The notes beneath the pieces are model-generated. The model saw nothing but the letters and a program-made list of their open reading frames with translations. It was not told the DNA's origin and searched no databases. Positions 22,401 through 35,800 of a stretch of 64,000 nucleotides of DNA are shown here, piece by piece. Numbering within the stretch: the first letter of the stretch is position 1; each line of letters opens with the position of its first letter. Source of the stretch: Casuarina equisetifolia (taxonomy: Eukaryota; Streptophyta; Magnoliopsida; Fagales; Casuarinaceae); the NCBI GenBank assembly GCA_028551475.1, contig CM052358.1, positions 2,854,501 to 2,918,500 of the forward strand, written 5' to 3'. Position numbers and translations under genes: made by a program.

Positions 22401-25400
22401 TCAACAGTCCTTCTTATAGTATATGTATCGACCCTTTTTCTTTTTTCAGTCTGACTATTGCGTCTTCTTCCTATTCAAACTGATGGGTGACTGTGCACTC
22501 AAAGCTACTTTTGTTTAAATTACAACTTGTTAAGTTCAACACGTAACAAAAAGTGTGAGTGCATGCATAATTAGGATTAATTTCGTTTAAGGGCTTCCAT
22601 TTGCAAGAATATGAAGGATTTTGTAGTATAAGGTGGATTACCAACCAACCTAGGGTTTAGGACCTATGTTAAGTCATTGGCCATGGTGGGTAACTATATT
22701 TCATATATTAATATTTCTGTAATAAAATGTTATGTATTATATATATATATATATTACAAAAGTTCGTGTATAAAAATAATTTAATTTTTATAAAAAAATA
22801 TTTTTTTAAATATTTTAACTCACACACCTAAACTAATATGCACAAAATGTTGAATCCCACACCTTATAGTTGAGATCTCTATTAACTTACTACAAAATTA
22901 GCTAATTAAGTGACTCAATTAATAATTTATTACCTTGGCTAAAAATGACATTTGAAAAATTACAAAACTCATGCAAATACTTAATACAAACTTTTGTAAT
23001 CTTATAAACTTATACTTTTACCATTGACAATGAATTAGAATTTTATCGTTGTAAATTTAAATATTGGTTTTATCTCGTTATTATTATTTTTTCTCCAAAA
23101 CTAACAATTTTTTTTTTACACCTTATAATTTGTGTTTGCCACATCATACAGGAGAGATGATTGTTGGGCCCACAAAGACATTGTTCATGGACGAGATATC
23201 AACTGGTCTTGATAGCTCCACGACATTCCAAATAGTGAAATGTTTGCAGCAGATTGTACATCTCACAGAGGGCACTGTCCTAATGTCCTTACTCCAGCCT
23301 GCTCCCGAGACTTTTGATCTATTTGATGACATCATCCTCTTATCTGAGGGCCAGATTGTGTACCAGGGCCCTAGGGAGCACACAGTTGAGTTCTTCGAAA
23401 GCTGTGGATTCAGGTGCCCAGAAAGAAAGGGAACCGCCGATTTCTTGCAAGAGGTAGAGTCAAGATAGAACCACCTTAATCCGAGACTTATTGGTATTGC
23501 AGAAGGCACTAAGCAAATAAACACAAAACAAGCACCAAATTGTTTTACTTCCACAAAATTATATTGTCTTGCCACCTCATGGAAACTCAAATTGAAGGAC
23601 CTATCCTAATTTGTATGGATCTTGCAGGTAACATCAAGGAAGGACCAAGAGCAATATTGGGTAGATAAAACAAGACCATACCGATACATATCGGTTCCTG
23701 AATTTGCAAGCCGTTTCAAGCGGTTCCATGTGGGAATGCAGTTGGAGCAGGAGCTCTCGGTCCCCTTCGACAAGAAGCAAGGGCATCAAGCAGCCTTGGT
23801 CTTCGAGAAGTATTCAGTCCCAAAAATGAAGCTCCTGAAGGCATGCTATGACAAAGAATGGCTTCTGATCAAGAGGAACTCTTTTGTCTATATTTTCAAG
23901 ACGGTGCAGCTTTTCATAATGGCACTCATATCATCGACACTGTTTTTGAGGACAAATATGCACACTCGGAATGAAGAAGATGGCACATTGTACATTGGTG
24001 CACTTCTGTTCTCCATGGTCCAGAACATGTTCAACGGCTTTGCTGAGCTTGCACTCACCATTCAAAGGCTTCCTGTGTTTTACAAGCAAAGGGACCTTCT
24101 CTTCCACCCACCCTGGACTTTTACATTGCCAACCGTGCTGCTTCGGATCCCGATATCTATTTTTGAGACCAGTGTTTGGATGGTGGTGACATACTACACC
24201 ATAGGATTTGCTCCCGAAGCTAGCAGGTAAATTTAATGGGTTTGTAAAGGAGTCCATTTTTAGGATTGTTGTTACAATTATTATTATTGTTAGACAGAAT
24301 AGTGGGTTAAACTAACTAAACTTTCCCATGGTCAGGTTTTTCAAGACAATGTTGGTGGTATTTTTGATTCAACAAATGGCAGCTGCACTATTTAGGCTCA
24401 TTGCTGGAGTCTGCAGGACCATGGTCATTGCTAGTACTGGTGGAGCTCTCTGTCTTCTCCTTGTTTTCCTTCTTGGGGGCTTTGTCTATCCTAAAGGTTA
24501 GTACAGAAGCATAGCTTTAAAGCTAGATGCCAAATTAGTTGAAATATGTTCAAAAAGTTATGACTGTTGGTCTTAATTGCAACAGATCAAATTCCGGTCT
24601 GGTGGTCGTGGGCGTATTGGGTTTCACCTTTATCATACGGTTTTAATGCTATGTCTATAAATGAATTCATGTCTCCAAGGTGGATGAACAAAAAGGTATG
24701 TTGTATTTGTGCCGCTCTTTGGTTTGGTAAAGAAGCATGTTTCTAAGCAATACTTGATTCTACTGCAGGCTTCTGATGGTCAAACCGACTTGGGTGTGGC
24801 AGTGCTTAATAGCTTCAATGTTTTCACCGAAAAAAGGTGGTTCTGGATTGGCGTTGGAGCACTCTTGGGCTTCTCAATTCTCTTTAACATACTGTTCACC
24901 TTGGCACTTATGTACCTTAACCGTAAGAGCAACATTCTATTCAAGGAACACGTGCATTTACTATTCACTTTGCTTTCTTCCAAATGACTTGTTTGTTTTT
25001 TCTTCTCTTGTTTGATATACTAGCACTTGGAAAGCCGCAAGTAGTAATATCTGAAGAAACAGCAAGTGAGATGGAATCTGACCATGGAGAATCAAATGAA
25101 CAACCACGACTCAGAAGGCCCATGTCAAAGCGTGATTCTGCTTCTAAATCATTGTCTGGTTCTGACGGAAACAACACTAGTAAGTAGCAAAAAGTGCATG
25201 CAATTTTAGTCCTTGTAATGTCAATCATCAATGTTATTTGGTTCCTTACATGGGCTTCAAATCTCTCAGGGGAAATGGCGATCCGGAGAATGAGCAGCCG
25301 AACAAATAGCAACGGAATAAGTAGAAATACTGACTCCACTCTTGATGCAGCCAACGGTGTCGCTCCTAAGAGAGGAATGGTGCTTCCATTTACTCCTTTG

Positions 25401-27876
25401 GCAATGTCGTTTGACACAGTGAATTACTACGTAGACATGCCGGCTGTAACTATCCTCCACCTTTCAATCCCTTTTCACCATAGTTTTCTAGATTAGGATT
25501 CTTTTAGAGTGTAGCTAAACTTCATTTTTTCTAACAGGAAATGAAAGAACAAGGAGTAACAGAGGATAGACTACAATTACTCCGGGGAGTAACAGGTGCA
25601 TTTAGACCTGGAGTCCTGACAGCACTTATGGGAGTCAGTGGAGCCGGAAAGACGACGTTGATGGATGTTTTAGCCGGAAGAAAGACCGGTGGTTACATTG
25701 AAGGTGATATCAAAATCTCCGGATTCCCGAAGAAACAAGAAACCTTTGCAAGAATTTCAGGTTACTGTGAACAAAACGATATCCACTCACCCCAAGTCAC
25801 CGTTAGGGAATCCTTGATTTACTCAGCTTTCCTTCGACTTCCTAAAGAAGTTAGAGATGAAGACAAGATGGTGAGAATATAGAACTTCTATCACTCTCTA
25901 ACCCTTGTACGTGGGCAAATTTTAGGGGTTGAAAAAAATTCATCTTCGTTTTTTTTTTCCCCTCAGATATTTGTTGATGAAGTTATGGACCTAGTGGAGC
26001 TGGACAATCTTAAGGACGCGATAGTGGGGCTTCCAGGAATTACAGGGTTGTCAACAGAACAACGGAAGAGACTGACTATTGCCGTCGAGCTAGTTGCAAA
26101 CCCCTCGATCATTTTCATGGATGAACCAACTTCTGGTCTTGATGCGAGGGCAGCAGCCATTGTCATGCGAACTGTGAGAAACACAGTAGATACTGGAAGA
26201 ACGGTTGTGTGCACCATTCATCAGCCTAGCATTGATATCTTTGAAGCATTCGATGAGCTGCTATTGATGAAGAGAGGAGGACAAGTGATCTACTCTGGAC
26301 CATTGGGTCGAAATTCTCAGAAAATCGTAGAATATTTTGAGGTATTTTTCATCTTCCTTAATGCTTTATTTTGACTAATAGTTACAGACAACAAAGTTCA
26401 TAACTGATCCTATCCTTTTGTCACAGTCAATTCCTGGAGTCCCTAGAATTAAAGAAAAGTACAACCCAGCAACATGGATGCTTGAAGTGAGCTCAATTGC
26501 AGCCGAAGTCAGGCTTGGAATTGACTTTGCCGAGCACTACAAATCGTCATCCTTGTTTCAGTAAGTCAAGAACCAAGTCATAGCAATAACAACTGTCTAT
26601 AAGTTGCAGCTTTGATTATCAATCATGAACTAAAATATATGTTTTTGAGCAGGAGGAACAAGGCCTTGGTGAAAGAATTGAGTACACCACCACCTGGATC
26701 AAAAGACCTTTATTTCCCAACTCAATATTCTCAATCCGCAATGGGTCAGTTCAAATCTTGCTTATGGAAGCAATGGTTGACTTACTGGAGAAGTCCGGAT
26801 TACAATCTGGTTAGAGTCTTATTCACTGTGGCCACAGCTCTCATATTGGGAACAATTTTCTGGAAAGTTGGAAACCAAAGGTTTGTTTTTGTTCCCTTAA
26901 AAGAGTATGAACTATTTTTGCAATGTTATCGAGAGTACAACTAAACTTTCATCATTCTGTTAGCTAACCCTTTTTTTTCCCAATATCTTAAATGTTCTAT
27001 TTACAGGGAAAACGCATCTGATCTACTTATAATCATCGGAGCCATGTATACGTCCGTGCTATTCATAGGAATTAACAACTGTTCAACAGTACAACCGATA
27101 GTAGCCGTTGAAAGAACAGTGTTCTATCGAGAAAGAGCTGCTGGAATGTACTCTGCAATGCCTTATGCGCTTGCACAGGTACTATAGCTATGAATTTCCA
27201 TGACTGTATTCAATCTTTTCTAGAACAAAATATAATGTTGAATTTGTACACAGGTGGTTGTTGAAATCCCTTACGTTCTTGCTCAAACTACATATTATTC
27301 ACTTCCTGTGTATGCCATGGTGGGCTTTCAGTGGACAGCCGCAAAATTCTTCTGGTTTTACTTCATCTCCTTCTTCTCCTTCCTCTACTTCACATACTAC
27401 GGCATGATGACTGTATCCATCACTCCAAACCACCAAGTAGCATCCATTTTGGCTGCAGCTTTCTATGCTCTCTTCAATCTTTTCTCAGGCTTCTTCATCC
27501 CAAGACCTGTAAGTAACATTGCCTCTTCCTCAAGTAAAATAACTTTTAAGAATAAACCAATCATTCATTTTGACAAATGTTTCATTGATTTTGAAAATTT
27601 CAGAGAATTCCAAAGTGGTGGGTTTGGTATTATTGGATCTGTCCAGTAGCATGGACAGTTTATGGATTGATTATCTCGCAGTATGGTGATCTAGAGGACA
27701 CAATTAAGGTGCCTGGTGTGACTCCAGATCCTGCTATTAAAACTTATATCCAAGACCATTTCGGGTACGATCCTAATTTCATGGGGCCAGTTGCTGCAGT
27801 GTTGGTTGCCTTCACAGTCTTCTTCGCATTCTTGTTTGGTTACTGCATTAGGGCTCTGAACTTCCAGATGAGATAG
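19401..27876 (+). CDS. PDR-type ABCG transporter, tandem copy 1 (ABCG29/35/36 clade)
   Basis: Twenty-one exons join in frame to 1499 residues: 19401-19795, 20291-20500, 20676-20760, 20844-21003, 21087-21163, 21257-21310, 21578-21668, 23152-23453, 23628-24226, 24336-24496, 24586-24695, 24769-24922, 25024-25179, 25270-25445, 25538-25870, 25967-26341, 26427-26560, 26653-26880, 27007-27178, 27254-27508, 27604-27876. The order is NBD1-TMD1-NBD2-TMD2, as in full-size PDR pumps. Motifs seen: Walker [10 protein letters not shown] (208-216), signature GISGGQKKR (346-354), Walker [14 protein letters not shown], second Walker [10 protein letters not shown] (942-950), VSIT-type core and C-terminal LNFQMR. 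The N-terminus has RSISRSLSR and a Ser/Arg-rich segment; the linker before NBD2 is Ser-rich. Clade members export indolic compounds, auxin precursors or monolignols at the plasma membrane and act in pathogen defence; the substrate here is unknown. All catalytic motifs are intact. Intron 7 (21669-23151) is unusually long, 1483 bases. Confidence 0.95.
21820..21940. repeat. Dispersed AT-rich repeat copy in ABCG copy-1 intron 7
   Basis: This stretch shares a series of words with three other places in the window: TTATATTAAA, CTAAAATTTTAAA, TCACTTATAAG, and AAATTGAGACAATAC near the end. The related copies are at about 49940-50042, 50145-50265 and, more distantly, 54850-54960. The paralogous intron 7 of the neighbouring transporter gene lacks it. 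Confidence 0.6.
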
Positions 27877-29842
27877 AAGAGCTTTATGAAGGAATTCTTG
27901 TTAAATCTAATTGTTTTTACTGAAAACTAAATCCTGTATATACGAAACGAAAGTAAAGGAAGATAGTGACGATGAGTTTCCTAGAGAATTCTGAAAGTTG
28001 TTGTCTGAATGTAAAGGGTACTGGGCTTGTTATCGTGAGGGAAGAAATGTCAACAATTAGTTTCGTACATTTAGCAACATCATGGCAAAGATTTTGTTTA
28101 TCCTATTATGTTTTATTCTTACATTAGTTGATATTTCTCAGATTTACTTGTTGTCTTTTATAGCAAATGAACATGTGTTTCTAAAGCCAAGTAGAAATAC
28201 AAAACAAAAATGCAGGCTTAAGAACTTAAGATATGGAGTACCATGAAACCACATTGCTAATGTCGATTAAAAGGATGGAATGTTGGACAATTAGAAATGC
28301 ATGTGATATTTATACTCCTTTCCTAGCATATACAAGAAATGTGAGGAATGTGAAGAGGCTATTGTGCACCAAAAGCAAGAAGAACATCCCAGAAAGTTAG
28401 AGATATAGGTCATGGCAGAGAAAATAAGCTACAGTATTGGCGTGAAAGACAAGCTTCTATGTATGGAATGTTTGAAGTGATATGGCAGGTGTAAACAATC
28501 TTTTGTTACAACCATAGTCATGGTTGGAGTTTGCAGTATCTGTTATTTTCTTGGTTTAAATACCAAAGCTATATGCTAGTATTTGCATTTTGCAATTTTT
28601 GGTTTGTGTGTGTTAATTGTTTAGACTTGTAATTCAGACCTTCATACAAAGCTAGCAACTCTATTTCTAACAACTATCAAGAAAGAGCAAAGGAAAAAGA
28701 ACACAAAACAAAAGCAAATACCGAGAGAAAAAATAATCACGATTTTTTTAGGGCTTCAAGTAGAAAGGGGTTTGGGGAGATATAAATTTTGAGCAGCCGG
28801 TAGCCTAATGATTGGCTATCAATAGATAGCAAGTGAGAATTCTCTCACTGGAATTTTTATTTAAGAACTGACAACATTCTCCAAAAACCTCTCTAAAAAA
28901 GCCTTTCGCCTCACTTTTGTGATTGGAACATGTAAGGTTAGCAACCTATATGATAAGATGTTAGGATCAACCAGCCAACTAATATAGTATCTAGAAAAAA
29001 GTAGAGATACATTTTCACACTTTTCTTGTAATTATTGGGAAATGAAGTTATAGGTTTCACAAGTATATCTTAAATGCCCTACAATTGAATTATGAGTTAT
29101 AGCAAAATCTTATTTACCTTAAACAATGTTAGAAAGTTTGTTTTATTCTAAACACTTACTTGTAAAGAGATAAATAGTTGTTGAGGATTCTGATGTCAAT
29201 TATTTCTAGATCTCACCGCTCTGCAAGCCGTTCAAGTAATTAAAAAAGATTCCCAACTCCATAATATTTAATAACCCCCCTTAAAATAAGGATTATCGAT
29301 GTTGATCAGCCTAATAAGAAGTGGGCTAGCTTTTAACTAAGCAATGGTAGTGGAATTTCCCCAGAAAGATTCATAGCCCACATAAAATAAAAAAGTAATA
29401 AAAAATAAGGTAGGTATTGGTTCAGTACCGTGATGCCGTCCATCTCCGTGACGTGGCAGGATTCTTCTTGATCAATGCTTTTATTCCAGTGTTACTCTAG
29501 TAGCGAAATTACATTAGAATTACGTTCTTGAAGGTATCACTGTCTTTGCATGTCTCCGACTTTCCCATGCAAAACCGCTCTCAATATTCATTAATCCTGA
29601 TTTATCGCAAAAATGATTTCTGAAGTCAGTTATACAGCTCCGGTGCTTTAATCTTGAACGAAATACACGGTTTAGTTTTTTTAGAATTCTTGTCTCACTT
29701 GAAAATCTCCCTCCTCCGGATATTCTTTACTCGGATTTGTTCAACGGCTGTTTCTGTTTTCGATCTTTGGGAAGAGGACGTCTTCGGTTGAATCCGAGCG
29801 GAAAAGGGGTATTAGGATTTGTGAAAGCTAAAGATACAGAAA
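27877..29842. other. Spacer between the two ABCG genes
   Basis: About 2.0 kb with no supported gene. The left part holds the 3' untranslated region of copy 1, the right part the promoter and leader of copy 2. A TGACGTGGCA motif (about 29448-29457, ACGT core) lies about 390 bases upstream of the copy-2 start. I see no leftover exons of a third transporter copy. Confidence 0.5.
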
Positions 29843-32800
29843 ATGAGTGGTAGGAGGGCGGGGAGCTGGCGTTGGAGGAGTCCGTTGGCAGACCTTTCAG
29901 ACGAGGAGGCTTTGACATGGGCGGGGATACAGGCTCTTTCGACCTATGATCAGTTGAGAACTAGTGTGTTGCAATATAACTTGCAGGGTGAGAACGATGT
30001 GACGAACATATTGCAGAAAGAAGTCCATGTTCGGGAGCTTGATGCTGATGACAGGCGAGAGTTTGTGGAGAGGAACTTGAAGGTAGCTGAGGAAGACAAT
30101 GAGAAATTCCTAAGGAAACTAAGAGATCGAATCAATAAGTATGGTCCAGTCCTCTTAACCACTTATTGGTTATTTCTGGTTTTGAAATTTGTCTATATTC
30201 ACACAGTAGAGCGTCAAAGTTTTAGTTTTTCTGAAAAACTTCTTGTGCTCTGTCTATTTGATGATCTTCTGTAAACATGTTTTTAGAATCTATGCCAAGC
30301 TTAGTAATTTTTATGTAACCATAAGAACAAATCTCACTGTAATTCTTCCTAGTACCGAGTCTAATACCAGCCCTCCTTTGAAATGCAGGGTAGGGATCCG
30401 ACTTCCCACAGTACAAGTCAGATTCGAAGAATTACAAATAGAAGCCGATTGCTATGTTGGCAACAGAGCTCTTCCAACTCTAGTCAACACCGCAAGAAAC
30501 ATTGCAGAAACAGCTCTTGGTTGCTGTGGAATCGGATTGGCTAAGAGAAAAAAACTCATAATCCTTAGAGAAGTGTCCGGCATCATATACCCATCAAGGT
30601 AAAATCCTATATTTGCATAGAATGCAATTCTAAGAAGAACTTCAGAAAAATGACTATATAGCATATTAGTTTCTGAAACTACTAGCAAGTTAAATGAAAT
30701 TGCAGTTCTTATGATAAATGCAATGTAAGAATTTTTTATCAAAATCCTGACATGCTTTGATGTCTTATCTTTGTCATTTCGTTGCAGGATGACTCTCTTG
30801 CTAGGCCCTCCTTCATCTGGGAAGACCACACTTTTGTTGGCACTGGCGGGAAAGTTAGACCCAAATCTGAAAGTAAGTTAGCCGGTTATGATCCCTTCTA
30901 ATTGTAATAGTAACAAATTCTAATATCATACCTTTGTGGATTAGATGCAAGGTCAAGTCACTTACAATGGCTATAGGCTTGATGAGTTTGTGCCACGGAA
31001 GACATCTGCCTACATAAGCCAAAATGATGTTCACTTGGGTGATCTAACAGTTAAAGAAACCCTCGATTATTCAGCTAGGTTCCAAGGAGTCGGGAGCCGA
31101 TATGGTAATCAAATTGACTTTGTTTGATTTTCCAAAACACTCATCTGGTGTCCAAACAAGTATTATTTTTGTGTCACAGATCTTCTAACTGAGCTTGTGA
31201 GGAGGGAGAAGGATGCTGGAATTTTTCCCGACGCAGATGTCGACCTTTTTATGAAGGTAGAAACTTCATAGAGGTGCTCTAGCCCTAAAAGAAATGGATA
31301 ATGCTCTTACAATTTCCGTGATTCCTGTTTTTCGTCCAGGCAACTGCACTGGAGGGAGCTGAAAGCAGCCTAATCACTGATTATACTCTGAAGGTAAGTT
31401 AGAGATTGTCCACTGCCTTGTGAAAATTTATAAACACAGAGTATAACCGTCAGGTGTTAGTTTCACATAGATATTACTTCGTGAACTTTGAAAATATAAC
31501 ATAAATCCAAGACATAATCTATGTTCACTTTGACGCACGGTCTTGAATAGTCTCAGGTTATCTGTCATCGAGTTTTTCTTGTCCATACTTCGATAAAGTC
31601 AACCGAATAATGATATTTACAAAAATTGCATAAGAACAGCTCTTGGGGATCGATATCTGTAAGGATACACTGGTTGGAGACGAGATGAAGCGAGGAATTT
31701 CTGGAGGACAGAAGAAGCGAGTAACAACAGGTTTATTTCCTTCCTCCAACAACTTACAGATTGTAATCTCCTCTATTGCGTTACTGGATTATAGGAGGAA
31801 ATATTTTATCTGAAGAAATCCTGCCTAGAGACAATCAAAGTTACTTCAACAACTTATGTTGTAAATAAGTTTTCTGCTTCTTTTTTTAACCTGATCAATC
31901 GATGAATGAATCCTGAGAAATTGATTCCGGAGTTCTTAATATCCTCGATGCGGAAAATGCATACAGGGGAGATGATCGTTGGACCAACAAAAACTCTTTT
32001 CATGGATGAGATATCAACTGGTTTGGACAGCTCCACTACATTCCAGATAGTGAAGTGCATACAGCAGTTTGTGCACCTCACTGAGGCCACAGTCTTGATG
32101 TCCCTACTCCAGCCTGATCCTGAGACATTTGATCTCTTTGACGACATTATCCTCCTATCAGAGGGCCAGATCGTCTATCAGGGCCCGAAGGGACACGTAC
32201 TTGAATTCTTCGAGAGCTGTGGGTTCAAGTGCCCTGAAAGGAAGGGCACTGCAGACTTTTTGCAAGAGGTAATTCACATACATACGTTATTTCTGCCAAT
32301 GGCAATACGAAAATCTGTAGCTTGGTCCAAAGTCATGCGTTTTCATATATGTAAAAATCTCGGTACCATAAAGCGGAGACCATACAAGCTTATTTTGTAT
32401 CATTTCTAAAGCCATTTACTGTTATACTGCACAATGATGGAGCTGAAAATAGAGCTCTCTAACCTTAATGGTGAATATCAGTTCCCTGCAGTAATAACTC
32501 ATAGACGTTGAGTATGCCATATATTTCTGACAAAAAGCTAAGACCCTTTCAATATGATTGCTTTTATGTTCATTTGCGTGGAAGGTTACATCGAAGAAGG
32601 ATCAGGAGCAATACTGGGCAGACAGAAGCACGCCTTACCGCTACATATCAGTTGCTGAATTTGCTATGCAGTTTAAGAATTTCCATGTTGGCTTTCACCT
32701 TAAGAATGAGCTCAGTGTCCCCTATAACAAGTCGCAAAGCCATGAAGCATCTCTTGCTTTCTCCAAATACTCTTTACCAAAAATGGAGCTCCTCAAAGCC

Positions 32801-35800
32801 TCTATGGATAGGGAATGGCTCTTGATCAAGAGGACCGCTCCTGTTTATTTCTTTAAGGCTGTCCAGATTATTGTTGTGGGTATCATTGCGTCAACCATGT
32901 TCTTGAGAACAACACTAAAGATCAGCTATGATGATGGGTCTCTATACGTCGGGGCAATTATATTTTCCATGATTGTCAATATGTTCAATGGTTTTTCTGA
33001 GGCCTCTATAGCTATCATCAGGCTTCCTGTGTTTTACAAGCACAGAGATCTCCTATTTTACCCTGTATGGGCTTTCACCATACCCAATTTCTTGCTTCGT
33101 GTTCCCATTTCAATCTTAGAATCTATAGCTTGGACTGCAGTGACATATTATGCAATTGGATATGCACCAGAATCTAGCAGGTGATCTGTAACTGTAGCAC
33201 AGTATTATGACTTAGGATACTTCAACAAAGATGACATATCATCATGTTTCAATTTATAAGTTGTTTTGCTTGTTCTGTTTTCAGGTTTTTTAAGCACCTG
33301 CTGGTAATATTTCTGATCCAACAAATGGCCGCGGGGCTATTCAGGCTTATGGTTGGGGTTTGTAGGACTATGATCATTACCCATACCGGGGGAGCACTTT
33401 CTCTGCTTCTCTTGTTCCTGCTTGGAGGATTCATCCTTCCGAAAGGTTAGTAAATTCTCAGCTATTGGAATCAGGTGTTTATGGCAGTTAACAGGCCTAA
33501 CGGATTGTATGCCACAGGACGAATTCCTGTATGGTGGTCATGGGGTCACTGGGTTTCGCCTCTGTCATATGGTTTCAATGCTTTGACTGTCAATGAGTTG
33601 CTTTCACCTAGGTGGATGGAGAAATTGGTACGTCACACAGACCATAATTATGTAAAAGTTCCTTGTAAAATGTTATAAAATCAAGGAAATTGAAGGGACT
33701 CATAGAAAGGAAATAGAGTAAAGAATATGATTGCAACTTTCAGTTTCATGGCTTCTTGTCTGCGCATTAGTGATCAACTTATTAATAGCCTGTGATTTCA
33801 TCGTAGGCATCAAGCAATATGACCACGTTGGGTTTGGCATTGTTGGAGAAATTTGATGTTCCTCACAACCAAAACTGGTATTGGATTGGGGCAGCAGCTC
33901 TTCTGGGGTTCACAGTTCTTTTCAACGTCCTATTTACCTTATCTCTCATGTATCTAAACCGTAAGCTTCTGAACCCTTCGATGATTGAGTTGACAACCAT
34001 CCAAGGTTGCACTTTTATGCTTTTCTTCCTTCTTTGTCAAGAAAGTCAACGTCTTTAAATTCTATTTTTGCGAATGCCAGCTCTTGGAAAGCCCCAGGCA
34101 GTAATTTCCGAAGAATTGGCAAATGAGCAAACCAACCAGGGAATACAAAGAGCCAAACCTGATACTGCAACCAACGACAGTGAAATGAGTAAGAACACTA
34201 AACCCAACTTTAGGCCCTGAAGTGTTACTGAAAATGATTAAAATCTTTCAGGAGAAATGCATATGTCTAATACGAAAGAGCCCAAAGCAGCAGATGAGAT
34301 TTATCCAAAGAGAGGAATGATTCTTCCATTTACACCTCTAGCAATGTCCTTTGACAGCGTGAACTACTACGTGCAAATGCCGTCGGTAAGAATCTATTCC
34401 TCTTGTTTTATATTATGCATAAGGTTTTGTATTTCGACAGCAACTGCCTCAAATGTATAGGAAATGAAGGATCAAGGCGTGATGGAGGATAGGCTACAGT
34501 TGCTTCGAGAAGTGACCGGAGCATTTCGGCCTGGAGTCCTGACAGCTTTGATGGGAATCAGTGGGGCTGGAAAAACGACATTGATGGACGTTCTAGCAGG
34601 ACGGAAAACAGGGGGCTACATTGAAGGTGATATAAGAATTTCGGGGTTCCCCAAGAAGCAAGAAACATTCGCCAGAATTTCTGGTTACTGTGAGCAGACT
34701 GATATTCACTCCCCTCAAGTCACAGTCAGAGAATCCTTGATCTACTCAGCTTTCCTACGACTCCCTCAAGCAGTCGGAAGTCAACAAAAAATGGTAAGAA
34801 CGAGATAATGCAAATCATATTTAGAATGAATCTTACGTCTGGTTTTGTTCATAGCTTTGCCTATCATTTTCGAGTTTCTTTCCAGTTTTTTGTGGATGAA
34901 GTGATGGAACTAGTAGAGCTCAGCAATCTTAAGAATGCTATAGTGGGCCTCCCAGGAATCACGGGGTTGTCAACGGAACAAAGGAAGAGGTTGACAATTG
35001 CAGTGGAGCTTGTTGCTAATCCTTCAATCATATTCATGGATGAACCAACATCCGGGCTTGATGCGAGGGCTGCAGCCATAGTCATGCGAACTGTGAGGAA
35101 TACAGTGAATACTGGAAGAACAGTTGTCTGTACAATTCATCAGCCTAGTATTGATATCTTTGAAGCCTTTGATGAGCTGCTGCTGATGAAGAGAGGAGGA
35201 CAAGTCATTTACTCAGGACCATTGGGTCTGAATTCTCGCACGGTCATTGAATATTTTGAGGTCCTTACAAACTAACTTGCTCAACGAAAGATACCATAAA
35301 CGAAAACATGCACTAATCCACCACCATTTGTGATTGCAGGCAATTCCTGGAGTCAACAAAATCAGAGACAAACAAAACCCAGCAGCATGGATGCTGGAGG
35401 CAAGCTCGGTTGCATCTGAAGTCCGACTTGGAGTTGATTTTGCTGAGCATTACAAATCTTCATCCTTGTATCGGTAAGAATAAAGTGATATTGTGCCAGT
35501 CATGAAAACAATATGGTGAAATCTGATTTTTCTGTAATCTTATTTGGAATTATTTTATATGTGGAGAAATGATCTTCTTAGTCTCGACACGACTTGTATA
35601 TAAAAATGAACTTTTTATTATAACATCAAAGTCGAGATTCAGTAGACAGTTCCCCAAGCACATTACAAAGCCAAGAACCCACATTGGTTGCAGGAGTACT
35701 TAATACATGAAAGAATGACACATTACTTTTGACTCGACTTCTGGATAGAAATGGGTTCTCTATAATAACGTATTCTTAATTTTGGGGCTTTGGAGCTGAC

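Noticed and set aside
22045..22419. 124-codon plus-strand frame in ABCG intron 7
   Set aside because: It lies inside an intron proved by phase and homology, and shows no domain.
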